A DNA stretch of 64,000 bases from Endobugula sp047636495 (GTDB lineage Bacteria > Pseudomonadota > Gammaproteobacteria > Pseudomonadales > Cellvibrionaceae). The stretch is from the NCBI GenBank assembly GCA_047636495.1, contig JBLILH010000006.1, positions 1 to 64,000 of the forward strand, in the 5' to 3' direction. Under the pieces are notes generated by a model. It made no database searches. It was not told the DNA's origin and saw nothing but the letters and a program-made list of their open reading frames with translations. The translations under genes and the position numbers were made by a program. How positions within the stretch are numbered: position 1 is the stretch's first letter; each line of letters begins with the position of its first letter. This document shows positions 45,196 through 55,409 of the stretch, one piece after another.

Positions 45196-45448
45196 GTATT
45201 ATAATAACTTTACGATATTAATTTCAAAAAAATTTTATCTGCACTTTTCTAAAAAAATCAGGCGTGTTAATCGCACACTGAACTAAAAGACTATGAACCA
45301 CTTAAATTTACGTTTGTACATTAGCCCGGCTTACTAGAGAGATGTTCATACAGGTTTTCGTTTCAGACCGGATATTTTTTCACATACTAAATTAACATTT
45401 AAGTGGTTAACAGTGGCTCTCAATTCTTAAATAAATATTACATAACAA

Positions 45449-47611
45449 TCAATAATGATCTATCTTTAGGGTATAAGGCGGCAATGCATTAATTAATGAC
45501 TTACCGTAGCGTTTAGTAATCAGTCTTTTATCAAAAACAGTAATTAACCCACTATCATTTTCACTACGCAGTAGTCGGCCACAAGATTGCACCAGTTTAA
45601 TGGATGCATCGGGAACCGAGATTTCCATAAAGGCATTACCACCTCGGCTTTCTACCCACTCGGCTAGCGATGCTTCTACCGGATCGTTGGGCACCGAAAA
45701 AGGAATTTTTGCAATAACCACATGCCGACAGTAATCGCCCGGTAAATCAACACCTTCTGAAAAACTCGCTAATCCAAACAACACACTGGTTTTACCTGCA
45801 TCAATATTTTTTTTATGCTCTACCAACATCGCCTGTTTACTGTGATCGCCCTGCATTAAAGTCACATTTTGCCAAAAATTAGGCAGGCCATTAAAGACAT
45901 CTAGCATTTGTTTGCGTGATGAAAACAAGACTAGACTGCCCTCTTTCTTTTGCAATAACGCCGGCAAGTACTCAATCATATTGTCGGTATGTGCAATAGC
46001 GCTATTGGCTTCTATTGCAGTACTAGGCACTTGTAACGTTGCGCGTGAAAAATCAAATGGGCTTGGCATTACACCATAGTGATGTGATGCCGATGTACCT
46101 GCACGCATCATAAAGCGATCAAAACGTCCCAGTGCTGATAGCGTTGCCGACGTAATAACCGCTCCATAACAGTGATCCCATAAACTGTATTTTAAGGTAT
46201 GTGCGGCAAGTATAGGGCTAGAGCATATCTCGAAATCGATACTGCCGTTAAAATCGACTAGCGTAACCCATCGGGCTAAAGGTACCTGTTTATCGTTGGG
46301 TTTATCGGCTGAACAGTAACTGTGCCATAGTTGACGATTAGCGTCTGCCCTGCCCTGCCACGTTCCTACTACGGACAGCCATGTTTCCAGATCGACTCTA
46401 GGCACAGCGCTATACCCATCTTCTAATGCTGACTGTATCTCGTTGACGACTTTACCAATAAGAGAGTGCAAGCGATCAAACTCTTGATGTAAGGTCGTCG
46501 CGTAATCCGACAGTCGCGCATCAATAACGCCTTGCTCGAAGCGATAACGTTGGGCATCCCCTTCACGGTAAAAGGGTTTCTGTTCGGCGATTAACAATTG
46601 TTCGTCAAAAAGCTGCTGGCAGTAAGGGTATATTTTATCCATGGTTTGTTTAGCCGCAAGAAACAAACTTGGTAATTGCTCTGCAAAACGATCAACATTA
46701 CCTGCGCCACTAATATCACCTAACATCGAGGATAGGGTTTTTTGGTTTTGCTCTAGCCACTTACTCGTCGAATTGATACGGGTATGATAGGCGAAATGAT
46801 TGAGGGCTTTTTCAGGTAAGTGATGCCCTTCGTCAAAAATATAAATAGTCTCTTTGGGATCGGGTAAAATAACGCCACCCCCTAAGGCAAGGTCTGCTAA
46901 AACCAAATCGTGATTGGCCACGATGCAGTCATAATTATCTATCGCTTCTCGGGCTTTAAAAAAACTACAGCTGGTCACGTTAGAGCAACGGCGACCGGTA
47001 CATTCACGATGATTGGTGGTAATCGGCGACCACACATCGTTGGCAATTTCTTGTGGCCAACCATCACGATCACCGTCCCATTTTCCTGCACTCATGGCAT
47101 CGACCATGCTGTTGTAGATAGTCATCGCTTCAGCGCCGACTGATGGGTATTCTTCTTCATAGAGCGCTTGGTTAAACGTGTTATAAGCGTCGCTGTCCAT
47201 TAACAATCGATCAAGCTTACTCAGACATAAGTAACGTCCACGCCCTTTTGCTAAGGTAAAATTAAACGATAAATCGGTATTACGTTTTATATCAGGGAGA
47301 TCTTTATGAATAATTTGTTCTTGTAAAGCAATCGTTGCCGTAGAGATAACCACTTTCTTTTTAAGCGCTTGCGCAACCGGTAATGTTGCTAATAAATACG
47401 CAACCGTTTTACCCGTACCGGTACCCGCTTCAATAACACAGATATGATTATCCGTCGTTCGAACACCTTCTTCATCACTCTCTACCGCTGATAAAGTTCG
47501 TGCGATGTCGGCAATCATTAGCTTTTGCCCATACCGAGGCTTGAGTGACTTACTCGCTAAGAATTGTCGATAAATCGATTGGATTTTTGCTTTAACCGCC
47601 TCAGCAATCAC
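45449..47611 (-). CDS. dinG: ATP-dependent DNA helicase DinG
   Basis: A 720-aa superfamily 2 iron-sulfur helicase that unwinds D-loops, R-loops and G-quadruplexes, damage-linked in E. coli. Walker A is EAGTGTGKT at 61-69, the Walker B box FDEGHHLPEKA. Four cluster cysteines, Cys129, Cys204, Cys209 and Cys215, have the same spacing as the E. coli 4Fe-4S ligands. Motifs GLASFSEGVDLPGDY and QSCGRLLRSENDSG (motif VI) close the protein. Length equals the E. coli form closely. Confidence 0.95.
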   Translation of the reverse strand: MIAEAVKAKIQSIYRQFLASKSLKPRYGQKLMIADIARTLSAVESDEEGVRTTDNHICVIEAGTGTGKTVAYLLATLPVAQALKKKVVISTATIALQEQIIHKDLPDIKRNTDLSFNFTLAKGRGRYLCLSKLDRLLMDSDAYNTFNQALYEEEYPSVGAEAMTIYNSMVDAMSAGKWDGDRDGWPQEIANDVWSPITTNHRECTGRRCSNVTSCSFFKAREAIDNYDCIVANHDLVLADLALGGGVILPDPKETIYIFDEGHHLPEKALNHFAYHTRINSTSKWLEQNQKTLSSMLGDISGAGNVDRFAEQLPSLFLAAKQTMDKIYPYCQQLFDEQLLIAEQKPFYREGDAQRYRFEQGVIDARLSDYATTLHQEFDRLHSLIGKVVNEIQSALEDGYSAVPRVDLETWLSVVGTWQGRADANRQLWHSYCSADKPNDKQVPLARWVTLVDFNGSIDFEICSSPILAAHTLKYSLWDHCYGAVITSATLSALGRFDRFMMRAGTSASHHYGVMPSPFDFSRATLQVPSTAIEANSAIAHTDNMIEYLPALLQKKEGSLVLFSSRKQMLDVFNGLPNFWQNVTLMQGDHSKQAMLVEHKKNIDAGKTSVLFGLASFSEGVDLPGDYCRHVVIAKIPFSVPNDPVEASLAEWVESRGGNAFMEISVPDASIKLVQSCGRLLRSENDSGLITVFDKRLITKRYGKSLINALPPYTLKIDHY

Positions 47612-47692
47612 GATAGTTGGTCCCTATCACTTTCGTTAAAAAAAAATCGCTTATCCCGTTAACATCATTATTAATACTCAGTAGAAAAAAAC

Positions 47693-48895
47693 TCACTCGC
47701 TCACCCTTACATTTTTCTCTAGGCGTTGCGGTTGTTTTTGCTCTAGCATATGTTGGCTGATTAATGGGTTAGCATACATAGACACTACTTCTTCTCTCCA
47801 GCGCGAATCAATACCCGCCATTCGTTTTTCAAACTTTTGCTGGTGCTCAAGTAATGCATTCGTGTGACAATCAGGTAATGCCATATTTTCCTTATCAGAG
47901 TTACCGTGTAACAAACGATAGGCAACAATATTACTCGGGTGTAAGTGGTAGTTTTTAATAATGGCGTGATCAATCTCTTTTACCACTTCGTCCATTGACT
48001 GATAGTCGCCTTGTAAGGTTTGACCAAAATGAATATGCACGTCGCCTTTAAAGCCCGTAATCCCTTGAGCAATACTCGAGGCATCTTCGTGTGGGTCTTT
48101 TTCGTATTTCCCGTCTACTTTATGCGAATACAATTCTCTTGCCTTGGCTTCATCACAGGGGTCGTATTCGTAAGAAATAGAGACAGGTACAATATTAAGT
48201 TCATTGATATAGTCTGCAAGTGATAACTTTTTGGGTTTACTGAGACCCAACATACCTATCACTGCGCTGTTAGTGCGATCTACACCATCTTTTGCACGCC
48301 CTTCTCTTTGAGCAATCCAAACATTTACTTTTTCATCAGTAATGGACTGATGAATATAAGACGATAAATGTTTTGCCGCTTTTAACTTTTCTCGAGGAGC
48401 CGTTGCCGAACGGTTGACAATAAAACTTTTGTTAGCGCGCATTACGTCAGACACATAAGACTTAGTAAGCAGGTTGTTGCCTATAGCGATACGTAAAGTG
48501 TCGTGACCATGAGTATATAAGGCCCAGTTGACTAAAGCAGGGTCCATCGCAATATCGCGATGGTTACTAATAAATAAATGCGGCTGACCATCGGTTAGAT
48601 TTTCTAGTCCTGAAATATGCATCCCCGAAACAGTATCATCAACCATTTGCTGCATATACTTTTTCATCAACACCTGTAAGTCGTTAACACTATTAATATG
48701 TGCGGATTGTTTTTTTACATAATGCTTGACCACATGTGTCATCAGTGGAGATAAAAAATTAGGTAGCGAGGGGAAGCGAAAACGCGTGAGCACTTCTATA
48801 CATTCTCGATCTGCCAGCAAGCGTTCTATTGCTGGCCGAATCTCTTCGTCGTTGTAGGGACGGATATCGTCAAAATTATTCATTATTTTTTTCAT
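47693..48895 (-). CDS. PlsC-like 1-acyl-glycerol-phosphate acyltransferase family protein
   Basis: A protein of about 400 aa with the glycerolipid acyltransferase motifs HLFISNHRDIAMDPALV (H-x4-D box) and VNVWIAQREGRAKDG (third block, usually FPEGTRS, here QREGRAKDG). The rest, about 200 residues before and after, is helical and specific to a subfamily. Probably a membrane-associated acyltransferase of unknown acceptor. The start is uncertain: ATG at 48895 (MKKIMNNFDD), 48883, or an upstream TTG; none has a clear ribosome site. Confidence 0.8.
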   Translation of the reverse strand: MKKIMNNFDDIRPYNDEEIRPAIERLLADRECIEVLTRFRFPSLPNFLSPLMTHVVKHYVKKQSAHINSVNDLQVLMKKYMQQMVDDTVSGMHISGLENLTDGQPHLFISNHRDIAMDPALVNWALYTHGHDTLRIAIGNNLLTKSYVSDVMRANKSFIVNRSATAPREKLKAAKHLSSYIHQSITDEKVNVWIAQREGRAKDGVDRTNSAVIGMLGLSKPKKLSLADYINELNIVPVSISYEYDPCDEAKARELYSHKVDGKYEKDPHEDASSIAQGITGFKGDVHIHFGQTLQGDYQSMDEVVKEIDHAIIKNYHLHPSNIVAYRLLHGNSDKENMALPDCHTNALLEHQQKFEKRMAGIDSRWREEVVSMYANPLISQHMLEQKQPQRLEKNVRVSE

Positions 48896-48965
48896 TTTTA
48901 TTGATTCGTTAACACATAAAACGTCTATAGCCAATTGCTATTTTTTGCTGCGGTAAGATGAAACG

Positions 48966-50006
48966 TTAAGAGTTGGGATCAGAGTTGACGTCAGCATTAC
49001 GATGACCTGAAAACCAAGGGACATCGTAAGCATTCTTATCAACTAAATGCGCAACATTTAACACTAATGTAAACAGCGCCATCCTAACTAACACACCATT
49101 GTCTGCTTGGCGAAAAATCGCAAGATTAGGATTGCTATCTAGGTCACTATCAAGTTCGTTAGCCTCGGCACGTGAATCTCGTGGTAAGGGATGCATAATC
49201 ACGGTATTAGGTTCACAAAACTGAGTATAAATAGACTGATTTAAGCGAAAACGACCACGGTATAGGTCTGCCTCTTCTTTAGTCTGAAAACGTTCCTCTT
49301 GAATACGTGTTGAATAGGCGATATCGACTTGTGAAATACTGGCGGTAAGCTCTTCTGAAATCACTACAATATGCCCTGCTTCACGTAATGCCTCAACTAA
49401 GGACTCGGGCATAGCCAGTTCTGTTGGGGATACTAGGCTGACGTGCACATTGTTATACAAGCAAAGCAACTGACATAAAGAATGCACAGTACGACCGTGC
49501 TTCAAATCACCTATCATGGCAATACGTAAGCCATCGATACATTGACCTTTAGACACTAACTCATTACGAATGGTGTAGAGATCTAATAATGCTTGAGTCG
49601 GATGCTCATTAGCACCATCTCCACCATTAATTACCGGTACTCGGCTAGCTTTAGCAAATTCTGAAACCGAGCCCTCTTGTGGATGCCGCATACAAATAAC
49701 ATCACTGTAACCAGAAAGCACGCGTGCTGTATCGTATAAGGACTCCCCTTTAGATAAAGCAGAACTCTCAAAGCCAGTGGTTTCACGTACTGCACCACCC
49801 AGCAAATTAAACGCGCTACCAAAGCTCACTCGAGTTCGGGTACTTGCCTCGAAAAACATATTGCCTAAAATAGCGCCGTCTAGAACGCGTGTTGCACGTC
49901 GACGCTGGGCATACGGTTTCATTGAATCCGCTACTGCAAATACCCTATCAATATCGCAACGTTCAAACTGTTTGATAGAGAGGATACTGGCGCCAGTGAA
50001 GTTCAT
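48966..50006 (-). CDS. pyrB: aspartate carbamoyltransferase
   Basis: A 346-aa enzyme of the first committed pyrimidine step. FFEASTRTRVSFGSA is the carbamoyl phosphate loop, EHPTQALLDLYTI binds carbamoyl phosphate and HPLPRDSRAEA aspartate. It is about 35 residues longer than the E. coli catalytic chain, with a C-terminal polar extension and longer loops, the form seen as a stand-alone enzyme in some marine gammaproteobacteria. No pyrI or dihydroorotase-like gene is adjacent. Confidence 0.9.
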   Translation of the reverse strand: MNFTGASILSIKQFERCDIDRVFAVADSMKPYAQRRRATRVLDGAILGNMFFEASTRTRVSFGSAFNLLGGAVRETTGFESSALSKGESLYDTARVLSGYSDVICMRHPQEGSVSEFAKASRVPVINGGDGANEHPTQALLDLYTIRNELVSKGQCIDGLRIAMIGDLKHGRTVHSLCQLLCLYNNVHVSLVSPTELAMPESLVEALREAGHIVVISEELTASISQVDIAYSTRIQEERFQTKEEADLYRGRFRLNQSIYTQFCEPNTVIMHPLPRDSRAEANELDSDLDSNPNLAIFRQADNGVLVRMALFTLVLNVAHLVDKNAYDVPWFSGHRNADVNSDPNS

Positions 50007-50114
50007 AATAGTCTCGTCTAATCGATAGGGTGTTGTGGCGTTTTACGCATGCCTTCGTTACTGCCGCATTGTAACGGCATTTGTTGTTTTATACATGTCA
50101 TTTACGGTATACGA

Positions 50115-51545
50115 TCACGGCATATCCATATCGGAAAGTATGCCGTCACCATAATCTAGCAGGTCTTGTACAATCTGTTGGTTGGCGATTGAATCTTCAC
50201 TATACGCTGACAGACGTTCAAAGTAGTTTTCTAACGTAATGCTCGCACCAGCACTGTCATCGGTCAAACGTAAATAGCGCCATTCTTGCCACTGTTTTTT
50301 TTCGGCGTCTGTGAGCGTATCAATATAATGTTTAGCGCGATAACGAAATAACAATACCTGCAAACGCTTATCTTTTAATTGGGTCGCGAAGTGTGCCAAG
50401 GTTTCAGGTTCTGCCCCCCTGATCGCGGCCATAAGCTGCTTATCATGGGCATGAATAAAACCCTCATAAAGTTGCTGCTCAGGATCCGTTTTTGGGGCAA
50501 ATGAATGATTAGAGAATACTGTCTGTAATTTATCCGCTATATCGGCATGTCGTAGCTGCTGCCAATGTTTTTCACATTGCGCTTTATCTATCCCTAACCG
50601 CTGCGCTGAAATATCATCCAGTAACTTTGTCGTCACTATCATAGGCGACTTATTTAGGTGGATTTCTTTTAACGGAATCCGCGTCAGACCTTCAGGTAGA
50701 TCGGCTTGTTTCACATATAAGCGTTCAGCAATTTCCTCAGCAGAGAGTTCTATTAATGGTGATGGATCTTCTGACAGGTCATACGCAATAACACTATTTT
50801 TATTGCTAGGATGCTCAGCTAACGGTGCAATTATCCCCGCACAACCACGAGAAACCGGAAACCGCGACGAAATGTGTAATATAGGTTTGCGTTGAACAAG
50901 GTCTATGAGTGATTTCACCTTATGCTTATCACGTAAACTATATGCGTAATGATACAATTCGGGCTGTCGTTGTTTAATAAGCTTAGCAACAGCGATCGTT
51001 GCATATACATCTGAGAGCGCATCATGGGCTGCGTCGTGTAACAAACCATTAGCATTGCTAAGCATTTCCAGTTTAAAACTAACCGCTCCGGTATCGTTAG
51101 TCGGCCACGCTAATGTATCGGGGCGTAAGGCGAAACATAAGCGCACTACATCTATAATATCCCAACGCGAATTGCCGTTTTGCCATTCGCGTTCGTAGGG
51201 GTCGTAAAAATTACGAAATAGTCCATACCGGGTTATTTCATCATCGAAACGAATACTGTTGTAACCTATGCCACAGGTCTTCGGTTGGACTAATTCTTGG
51301 TAAATTTTTTCAAAAAAAACGGGCTCTGAAAGGCCTTCAGCAAGTGCTCTTTGTGGGGTAATCCCAGTTAACAAACACGCCTCGGGATGCGGTAAACAAT
51401 CGTTACTAGGGCGACAATAAATAACTAAAGGATCACCAATAATATTGAGTTCTTCGTCGGTTCTAATGCCCGCAAATTGTGAAGGTTTATCCTGACTTGG
51501 AGATGCTCCCCACGTTTCATAGTCATGCCAATATAAGGTATTCAT
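50115..51545 (-). CDS. sbcB: exodeoxyribonuclease I
   Basis: A 476-aa 3'-5' single-strand DNA exonuclease of the DEDDh group. Catalytic residues are visible: Asp8 and Glu10 in YWHDYETWGASPS, Asp in IRFDDEITRYG, and His/Asp in HDALSDVYATIAVAK. Length matches the E. coli enzyme (475), including the C-terminal SH3-like and helical parts. It acts in mismatch repair and recombination. Gene stands alone on the minus strand. Confidence 0.95.
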   Translation of the reverse strand: MNTLYWHDYETWGASPSQDKPSQFAGIRTDEELNIIGDPLVIYCRPSNDCLPHPEACLLTGITPQRALAEGLSEPVFFEKIYQELVQPKTCGIGYNSIRFDDEITRYGLFRNFYDPYEREWQNGNSRWDIIDVVRLCFALRPDTLAWPTNDTGAVSFKLEMLSNANGLLHDAAHDALSDVYATIAVAKLIKQRQPELYHYAYSLRDKHKVKSLIDLVQRKPILHISSRFPVSRGCAGIIAPLAEHPSNKNSVIAYDLSEDPSPLIELSAEEIAERLYVKQADLPEGLTRIPLKEIHLNKSPMIVTTKLLDDISAQRLGIDKAQCEKHWQQLRHADIADKLQTVFSNHSFAPKTDPEQQLYEGFIHAHDKQLMAAIRGAEPETLAHFATQLKDKRLQVLLFRYRAKHYIDTLTDAEKKQWQEWRYLRLTDDSAGASITLENYFERLSAYSEDSIANQQIVQDLLDYGDGILSDMDMP

Positions 51546-51636
51546 ATACGTAGCTCTTATTATTGATGGTTTAGCTTATTGTATTGCGATGCACATTGTT
51601 CAAGGTTTACATCAAACTGTAAAGACGACAGGCAAA

Positions 51637-51670
51637 AAAATACCCCACCAGATATTCTGGCAGGGTATTT
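51637..51670 (-). terminator. rho-independent terminator after the ompA-like gene
   Basis: AAATACCC and GGGTATTT with inner CCAGA and TCTGG form one stem around TAT, 16 nt past the stop on the minus strand, with a run of T on the minus strand after it. Confidence 0.8.
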
Positions 51671-51686
51671 CAGCGACGATTAACAC

Positions 51687-52295
51687 TTACTTAGTTTTAG
51701 TGTAACCACGTACAATAATATCTACACGACGGTTTTGAGCACGACCTGCTTTAGTATTGTTAGTCGCTACAGGTGAGTTCTCGCCTTCGCCTTCAGTGCG
51801 AATGAGTGAACCCAACACACCTTGAGCTTCTAGGTATGTTTTAACTGAGCTGGCACGTCTTTCAGACAATTTTTGGTTATACGATGTTTCTCCACGGCTG
51901 TCTGCATGGCCAACAACACTGATACCAGAAAGACTTAACTGCTTTGCGCGGGTTGCGAAAAGGTTTAACGCTGCCTTACCATTGGCGCTGAGTGCAGAGC
52001 TGTCGGTTGAAAAGGATGCATCGCCGCTCAATGTAACTGCTCGAGAAACGGCTTTGGGTGCCACTAAGGGTGTGTTAACTACCTTAACAGGGACAACAAC
52101 AGGGACAACGATTTGATTACCACATATATCACTGCGAACGCCTAGGCTTACTTTTACGCAGTCAGTGTAGGTGCTACTAACAACATTACCATTGCCGCTA
52201 ACTAAACCACCGTTCGCTACATGAGCTGATACGCCAATGGATGAAAGAGCAGAAGTTAGAGCTATGGCTGCAATAGTAATTAATTTTTTAGTCAT
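51687..52295 (-). CDS. OmpA-like peptidoglycan-binding envelope protein
   Basis: A 202-aa exported protein: signal peptide (MTKKLITIAAIALTSALSSI, cleavage after GVSA), a short N-terminal region with two cysteines (TDCVK, RSDICG) likely joined by a disulfide, and an OmpA C-terminal domain (SADSSALSANG-type start, ISVVGHADSRGETSYN, LSERRASSVKTYLEAQGV, GRAQNRRVDIIV) that binds meso-diaminopimelate of peptidoglycan. There is no beta-barrel, so it is periplasmic. The chosen ATG has a strong GGAGG site; it carries its own terminator. Confidence 0.9.
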   Translation of the reverse strand: MTKKLITIAAIALTSALSSIGVSAHVANGGLVSGNGNVVSSTYTDCVKVSLGVRSDICGNQIVVPVVVPVKVVNTPLVAPKAVSRAVTLSGDASFSTDSSALSANGKAALNLFATRAKQLSLSGISVVGHADSRGETSYNQKLSERRASSVKTYLEAQGVLGSLIRTEGEGENSPVATNNTKAGRAQNRRVDIIVRGYTKTK

Positions 52296-52310
52296 GATTG
52301 TGGCCTCCAA

Positions 52311-52741
52311 AGCCTAAGCAAGTAAACTTGTTATTTTTATCTATATAAAATGTGCTATCGAATAAACACACTAGGCCAATATACAACAGCTGACGGTGAT
52401 TTACAGTAAAATCATTCCAACATACCTGCCAATAAATAAAAAAAACACTATTTCACTCATAAACTACCGATAAACCGAGACTACGAGAAGATCACAAATC
52501 ATATTAAGAACAATCCCCTACCTGTCATCAAGGCTTGATATGCTTTTTAGTGAGGCCAATATACCGTGTCATTCCACTAACATAACATATTGAAGCAGCA
52601 CAATCCCTTAACCACCTCAGTCAATACAACCTCAGTCAATACAACAATCACTTGATCGTACTGAGTGGTAGTTGTTATTCATAGCGACTATATATTCATG
52701 ACTACCGACCATAACAATCATCAATCATCAATCATCAATCA
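52311..52741. repeat. gene-free stretch with two short tandem repeats
   Basis: A 15-nt unit CCTCAGTCAATACAA is duplicated at 52615-52644, and a 7-nt unit CAATCAT is repeated four times at 52715-52742, running into the fumarase stop codon. Both look like replication-slippage products. The promoter of the ompA-like gene must lie near 52320-52400, but no clear box is seen. Confidence 0.6.
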
Positions 52742-54262
52742 TCATTTAACAGTAATTACCCCCTCTTCTATCTTTGCTTTCCATAACTGAGGCCCGGTTT
52801 TATGGACTGACTCACCCTTTACATCGACCGCAACCGTAACCGGCATATCCTTTACATCAAATTCGTAAATAGCTTCCATACCTAAGTCTTCGAAACCCAC
52901 TACTTTTGCGCCAACAATTGCCTTAGAAACTAAATAGGCAGCCCCCCCCACCGCCATAAGATAAACCGCTTTATTGTCTTTGATTGCTTCAATGGCCACA
53001 TCACCACGCTCTGCCTTGCCAACCATACCCAACAAACCTGTTTGTTCTAAAATGGTGCGGGTAAATTTATCCATCCGTGTTGCCGTCGTAGGCCCTGCAG
53101 GTCCTACGACTTCTTCGCAAACTGGGTCAACAGGCCCTACGTAATATATAAAGCGTCCTTTTAAGTCTACAGGCAACTCTTCACCTTTCGCCAACATATC
53201 TACCATACGCTTATGTGCCGCATCGCGCCCCGTTAACAACTTGCCAGATAAAAGTAACGTGTCACCAGGCAACCAATCGGTGACATCTTCCGGAGTGATC
53301 GTATCTAAATTCACTGCCCGCGTATTGGGGTTAACCTCGCGGGTAATTGTCGGCCAGTCGTCTAGATTCGGAGGCGTTTGCAGAGAGGGGCCAGAACCAT
53401 CTAAAGTAAAGTGGGTGTGACGTGTAGCGGCACAATTAGGAATGACGGCGACAGCTTTGTTCGCCGCATGGCTCGGAAAGTCCTTCACTTTAACATCCAA
53501 TACGGTGGTCAAACCCCCTAGACCTTGTGCCCCTATACCTAAGCGATTAACTTTATCGTATAATTCTAGGCGCAGCTCTTCTGGTCGATTTTCAGCACCT
53601 TTTTTCTGTAATTCTTGAATATTAATGGGCTCAAGCAATGACTCTTTCGCCAATAGCATAGCCTTTTCTGCCGTACCACCAACGCCAATACCTAAAATTC
53701 CTGGTGGACACCAACCAGCACCCATTGTCGGCACTATTTTTAATACCCAGTCTACAACGGAATCAGACGGGTTCAACATCGCAAATTTAGATTTTGCTTC
53801 ACTACCACCACCTTTAGCAGCCACGTGAATGTCGACTTTATTGCCGGGTACAATTTTGTAATTAATCACTGCGGGGGTGTTATCTCCCGTATTTTTTCGA
53901 GCACCATCAGGGTCAGCCAGTATAGAAGCCCTCAATATATTATCGGGGTGTTTATACGCCTGACGAACACCTTCGTTGATCATATCTTCTAGCGCCATAT
54001 CACCCTCAAACAAGACTTGCATTCCGACATCAACAAACACAGTAACGATACCCGTATCTTGACAAATCGGACGATGCCCTTCTGCACACATACGCGAGTT
54101 AATTAGAATTTGTGCCATAGCATCTTTAGCTGCAGGATTTTCTTCTTTTTCGTAAGCCCCATGGACAGCTTGAATAAAATCTACTGGGTGATAATAAGAA
54201 ATAAACTGTAAAGCATCAGCGATACTGGCAATCAAATCATCTTGTTTAATCATCGTAATCAT
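52742..54262 (-). CDS. fumA: fumarate hydratase class I
   Basis: A 506-aa iron-sulfur fumarase (FumA/FumB type, alpha and beta parts fused) interconverting fumarate and malate. Cluster cysteines appear in RPICQDTGIVTVFVDV, PNCAATRHTHFTLDG and the GPVDPVCEEVVGPAGPTTAT region. GLGGLTTVLDVKVKDFPSHA and SGKLLTGRDAAHKRM are family motifs. The first ATG has AGAGA about 8 nt upstream, so it was kept. Oxygen-sensitive; a class II fumarase may exist elsewhere. Confidence 0.94.
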   Translation of the reverse strand: MITMIKQDDLIASIADALQFISYYHPVDFIQAVHGAYEKEENPAAKDAMAQILINSRMCAEGHRPICQDTGIVTVFVDVGMQVLFEGDMALEDMINEGVRQAYKHPDNILRASILADPDGARKNTGDNTPAVINYKIVPGNKVDIHVAAKGGGSEAKSKFAMLNPSDSVVDWVLKIVPTMGAGWCPPGILGIGVGGTAEKAMLLAKESLLEPINIQELQKKGAENRPEELRLELYDKVNRLGIGAQGLGGLTTVLDVKVKDFPSHAANKAVAVIPNCAATRHTHFTLDGSGPSLQTPPNLDDWPTITREVNPNTRAVNLDTITPEDVTDWLPGDTLLLSGKLLTGRDAAHKRMVDMLAKGEELPVDLKGRFIYYVGPVDPVCEEVVGPAGPTTATRMDKFTRTILEQTGLLGMVGKAERGDVAIEAIKDNKAVYLMAVGGAAYLVSKAIVGAKVVGFEDLGMEAIYEFDVKDMPVTVAVDVKGESVHKTGPQLWKAKIEEGVITVK

Positions 54263-54306
54263 ATAAAGATCTCTTCATCATGGAGGAAGTTGAAATAGTA
54301 AAATTA

Positions 54307-55146
54307 TTATTGAGGTTTTTTAAGCTGGAGTAAATCACGGTTAGTAATCCGGCGAAAAGCCTCTAAAGACGTGAGAGCTTCTTCCGTTTCTGTTAGGCGC
54401 TTATCAATATCACCGAGTTTATTTGAGGCTGACACCCCCTTAGTAGTCTCTGCACTGAGCGTTTTCAATAGCCCGCTCTGCACAACCATTCTTTCTCTGA
54501 TAGCACGCAGTAAAATATCTTGCTCGGCAACTGTCTGTGAAGTGGAAGATATCGAACTTGTCAATTGTTGAAGCTCGTCTACTGATTTTTCTACGTTATT
54601 CAATGATGCAGTCAGCGCAGGCATTTTTTGTTGTTGCTTTTCTAACGTAACCACTCTGCGCGTTATTTTTCCCTCTATTTTTTTATCCAACGTAAGCAAT
54701 TTGTCTTCTGTACTCTTAATGCCGTCACGGTTGACATTTCTGGTCGCCCATAACTTAGCAATCTCTGCATCAGCTTGAATAGACTGGCTGTTTAACCCTC
54801 GCACTTGCGCGCTGACAGAAGCAAGTGACTGGCTGGCGCTATCGTCAGAAATAGCCAGCTTATTCTCCAGTTCAACAATCCTAAGGCGCTGAGCCTTGAT
54901 CGTGACTTGTGTCGCATCTAGTTGCCACAGTGCGAAACCTGCTGCAGCTCCAGCACACAAAGTGACAAGAAACACAAACCATGTAAAACCTGACGAACCG
55001 CCATTGTTAACGGGCGACTGTCTTGCAGATTGGGCTTTAGACGTCGTTGTGCGCTGCATTTGCTTTGCAAGCTTAGCTCGCCTTTCCGCTAAGTCTTCTT
55101 TATCGTCCATCACCGACGATACGGTAGGTTCTTTACGTTCACTCAC
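54307..55146 (-). CDS. membrane-anchored coiled-coil hypothetical protein
   Basis: A 279-aa protein with a charged cytoplasmic start (ERRAKLAKQMQRTTTSKAQ), one membrane segment (FTWFVFLVTLCAGAAAGFAL, about 54-74) and about 190 residues of periplasmic coiled coil rich in L, S, K, Q. No enzyme motif. It is 44 nt downstream of the fumarase stop on the same strand order reversed (its own start lies upstream), so it may be co-transcribed with fumA. Role unknown; similar proteins are annotated only as hypothetical. Confidence 0.72.
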   Translation of the reverse strand: MSERKEPTVSSVMDDKEDLAERRAKLAKQMQRTTTSKAQSARQSPVNNGGSSGFTWFVFLVTLCAGAAAGFALWQLDATQVTIKAQRLRIVELENKLAISDDSASQSLASVSAQVRGLNSQSIQADAEIAKLWATRNVNRDGIKSTEDKLLTLDKKIEGKITRRVVTLEKQQQKMPALTASLNNVEKSVDELQQLTSSISSTSQTVAEQDILLRAIRERMVVQSGLLKTLSAETTKGVSASNKLGDIDKRLTETEEALTSLEAFRRITNRDLLQLKKPQ

Positions 55147-55409
55147 TTTATTTCCTCATCCCTTCGTTAATGGCTAAAATCATAACAACAATAAGCCCAT
55201 AGATTATACGAGATAATCACCTCAAAACCTTGCCAAGAGTCGTAATAATTATGATTAATACTGTGACCATGGTGATTATCAGTTACAATATATTCAGAAT
55301 TCTAGTGCAGGTAAATGTACTTATCTCTTTAGTAGAGGTTATTTTGCACTGGTTATTGGATACATAATATAACAATTATTCTAACTATTTATTTACTGAG
55401 GGGGAAATC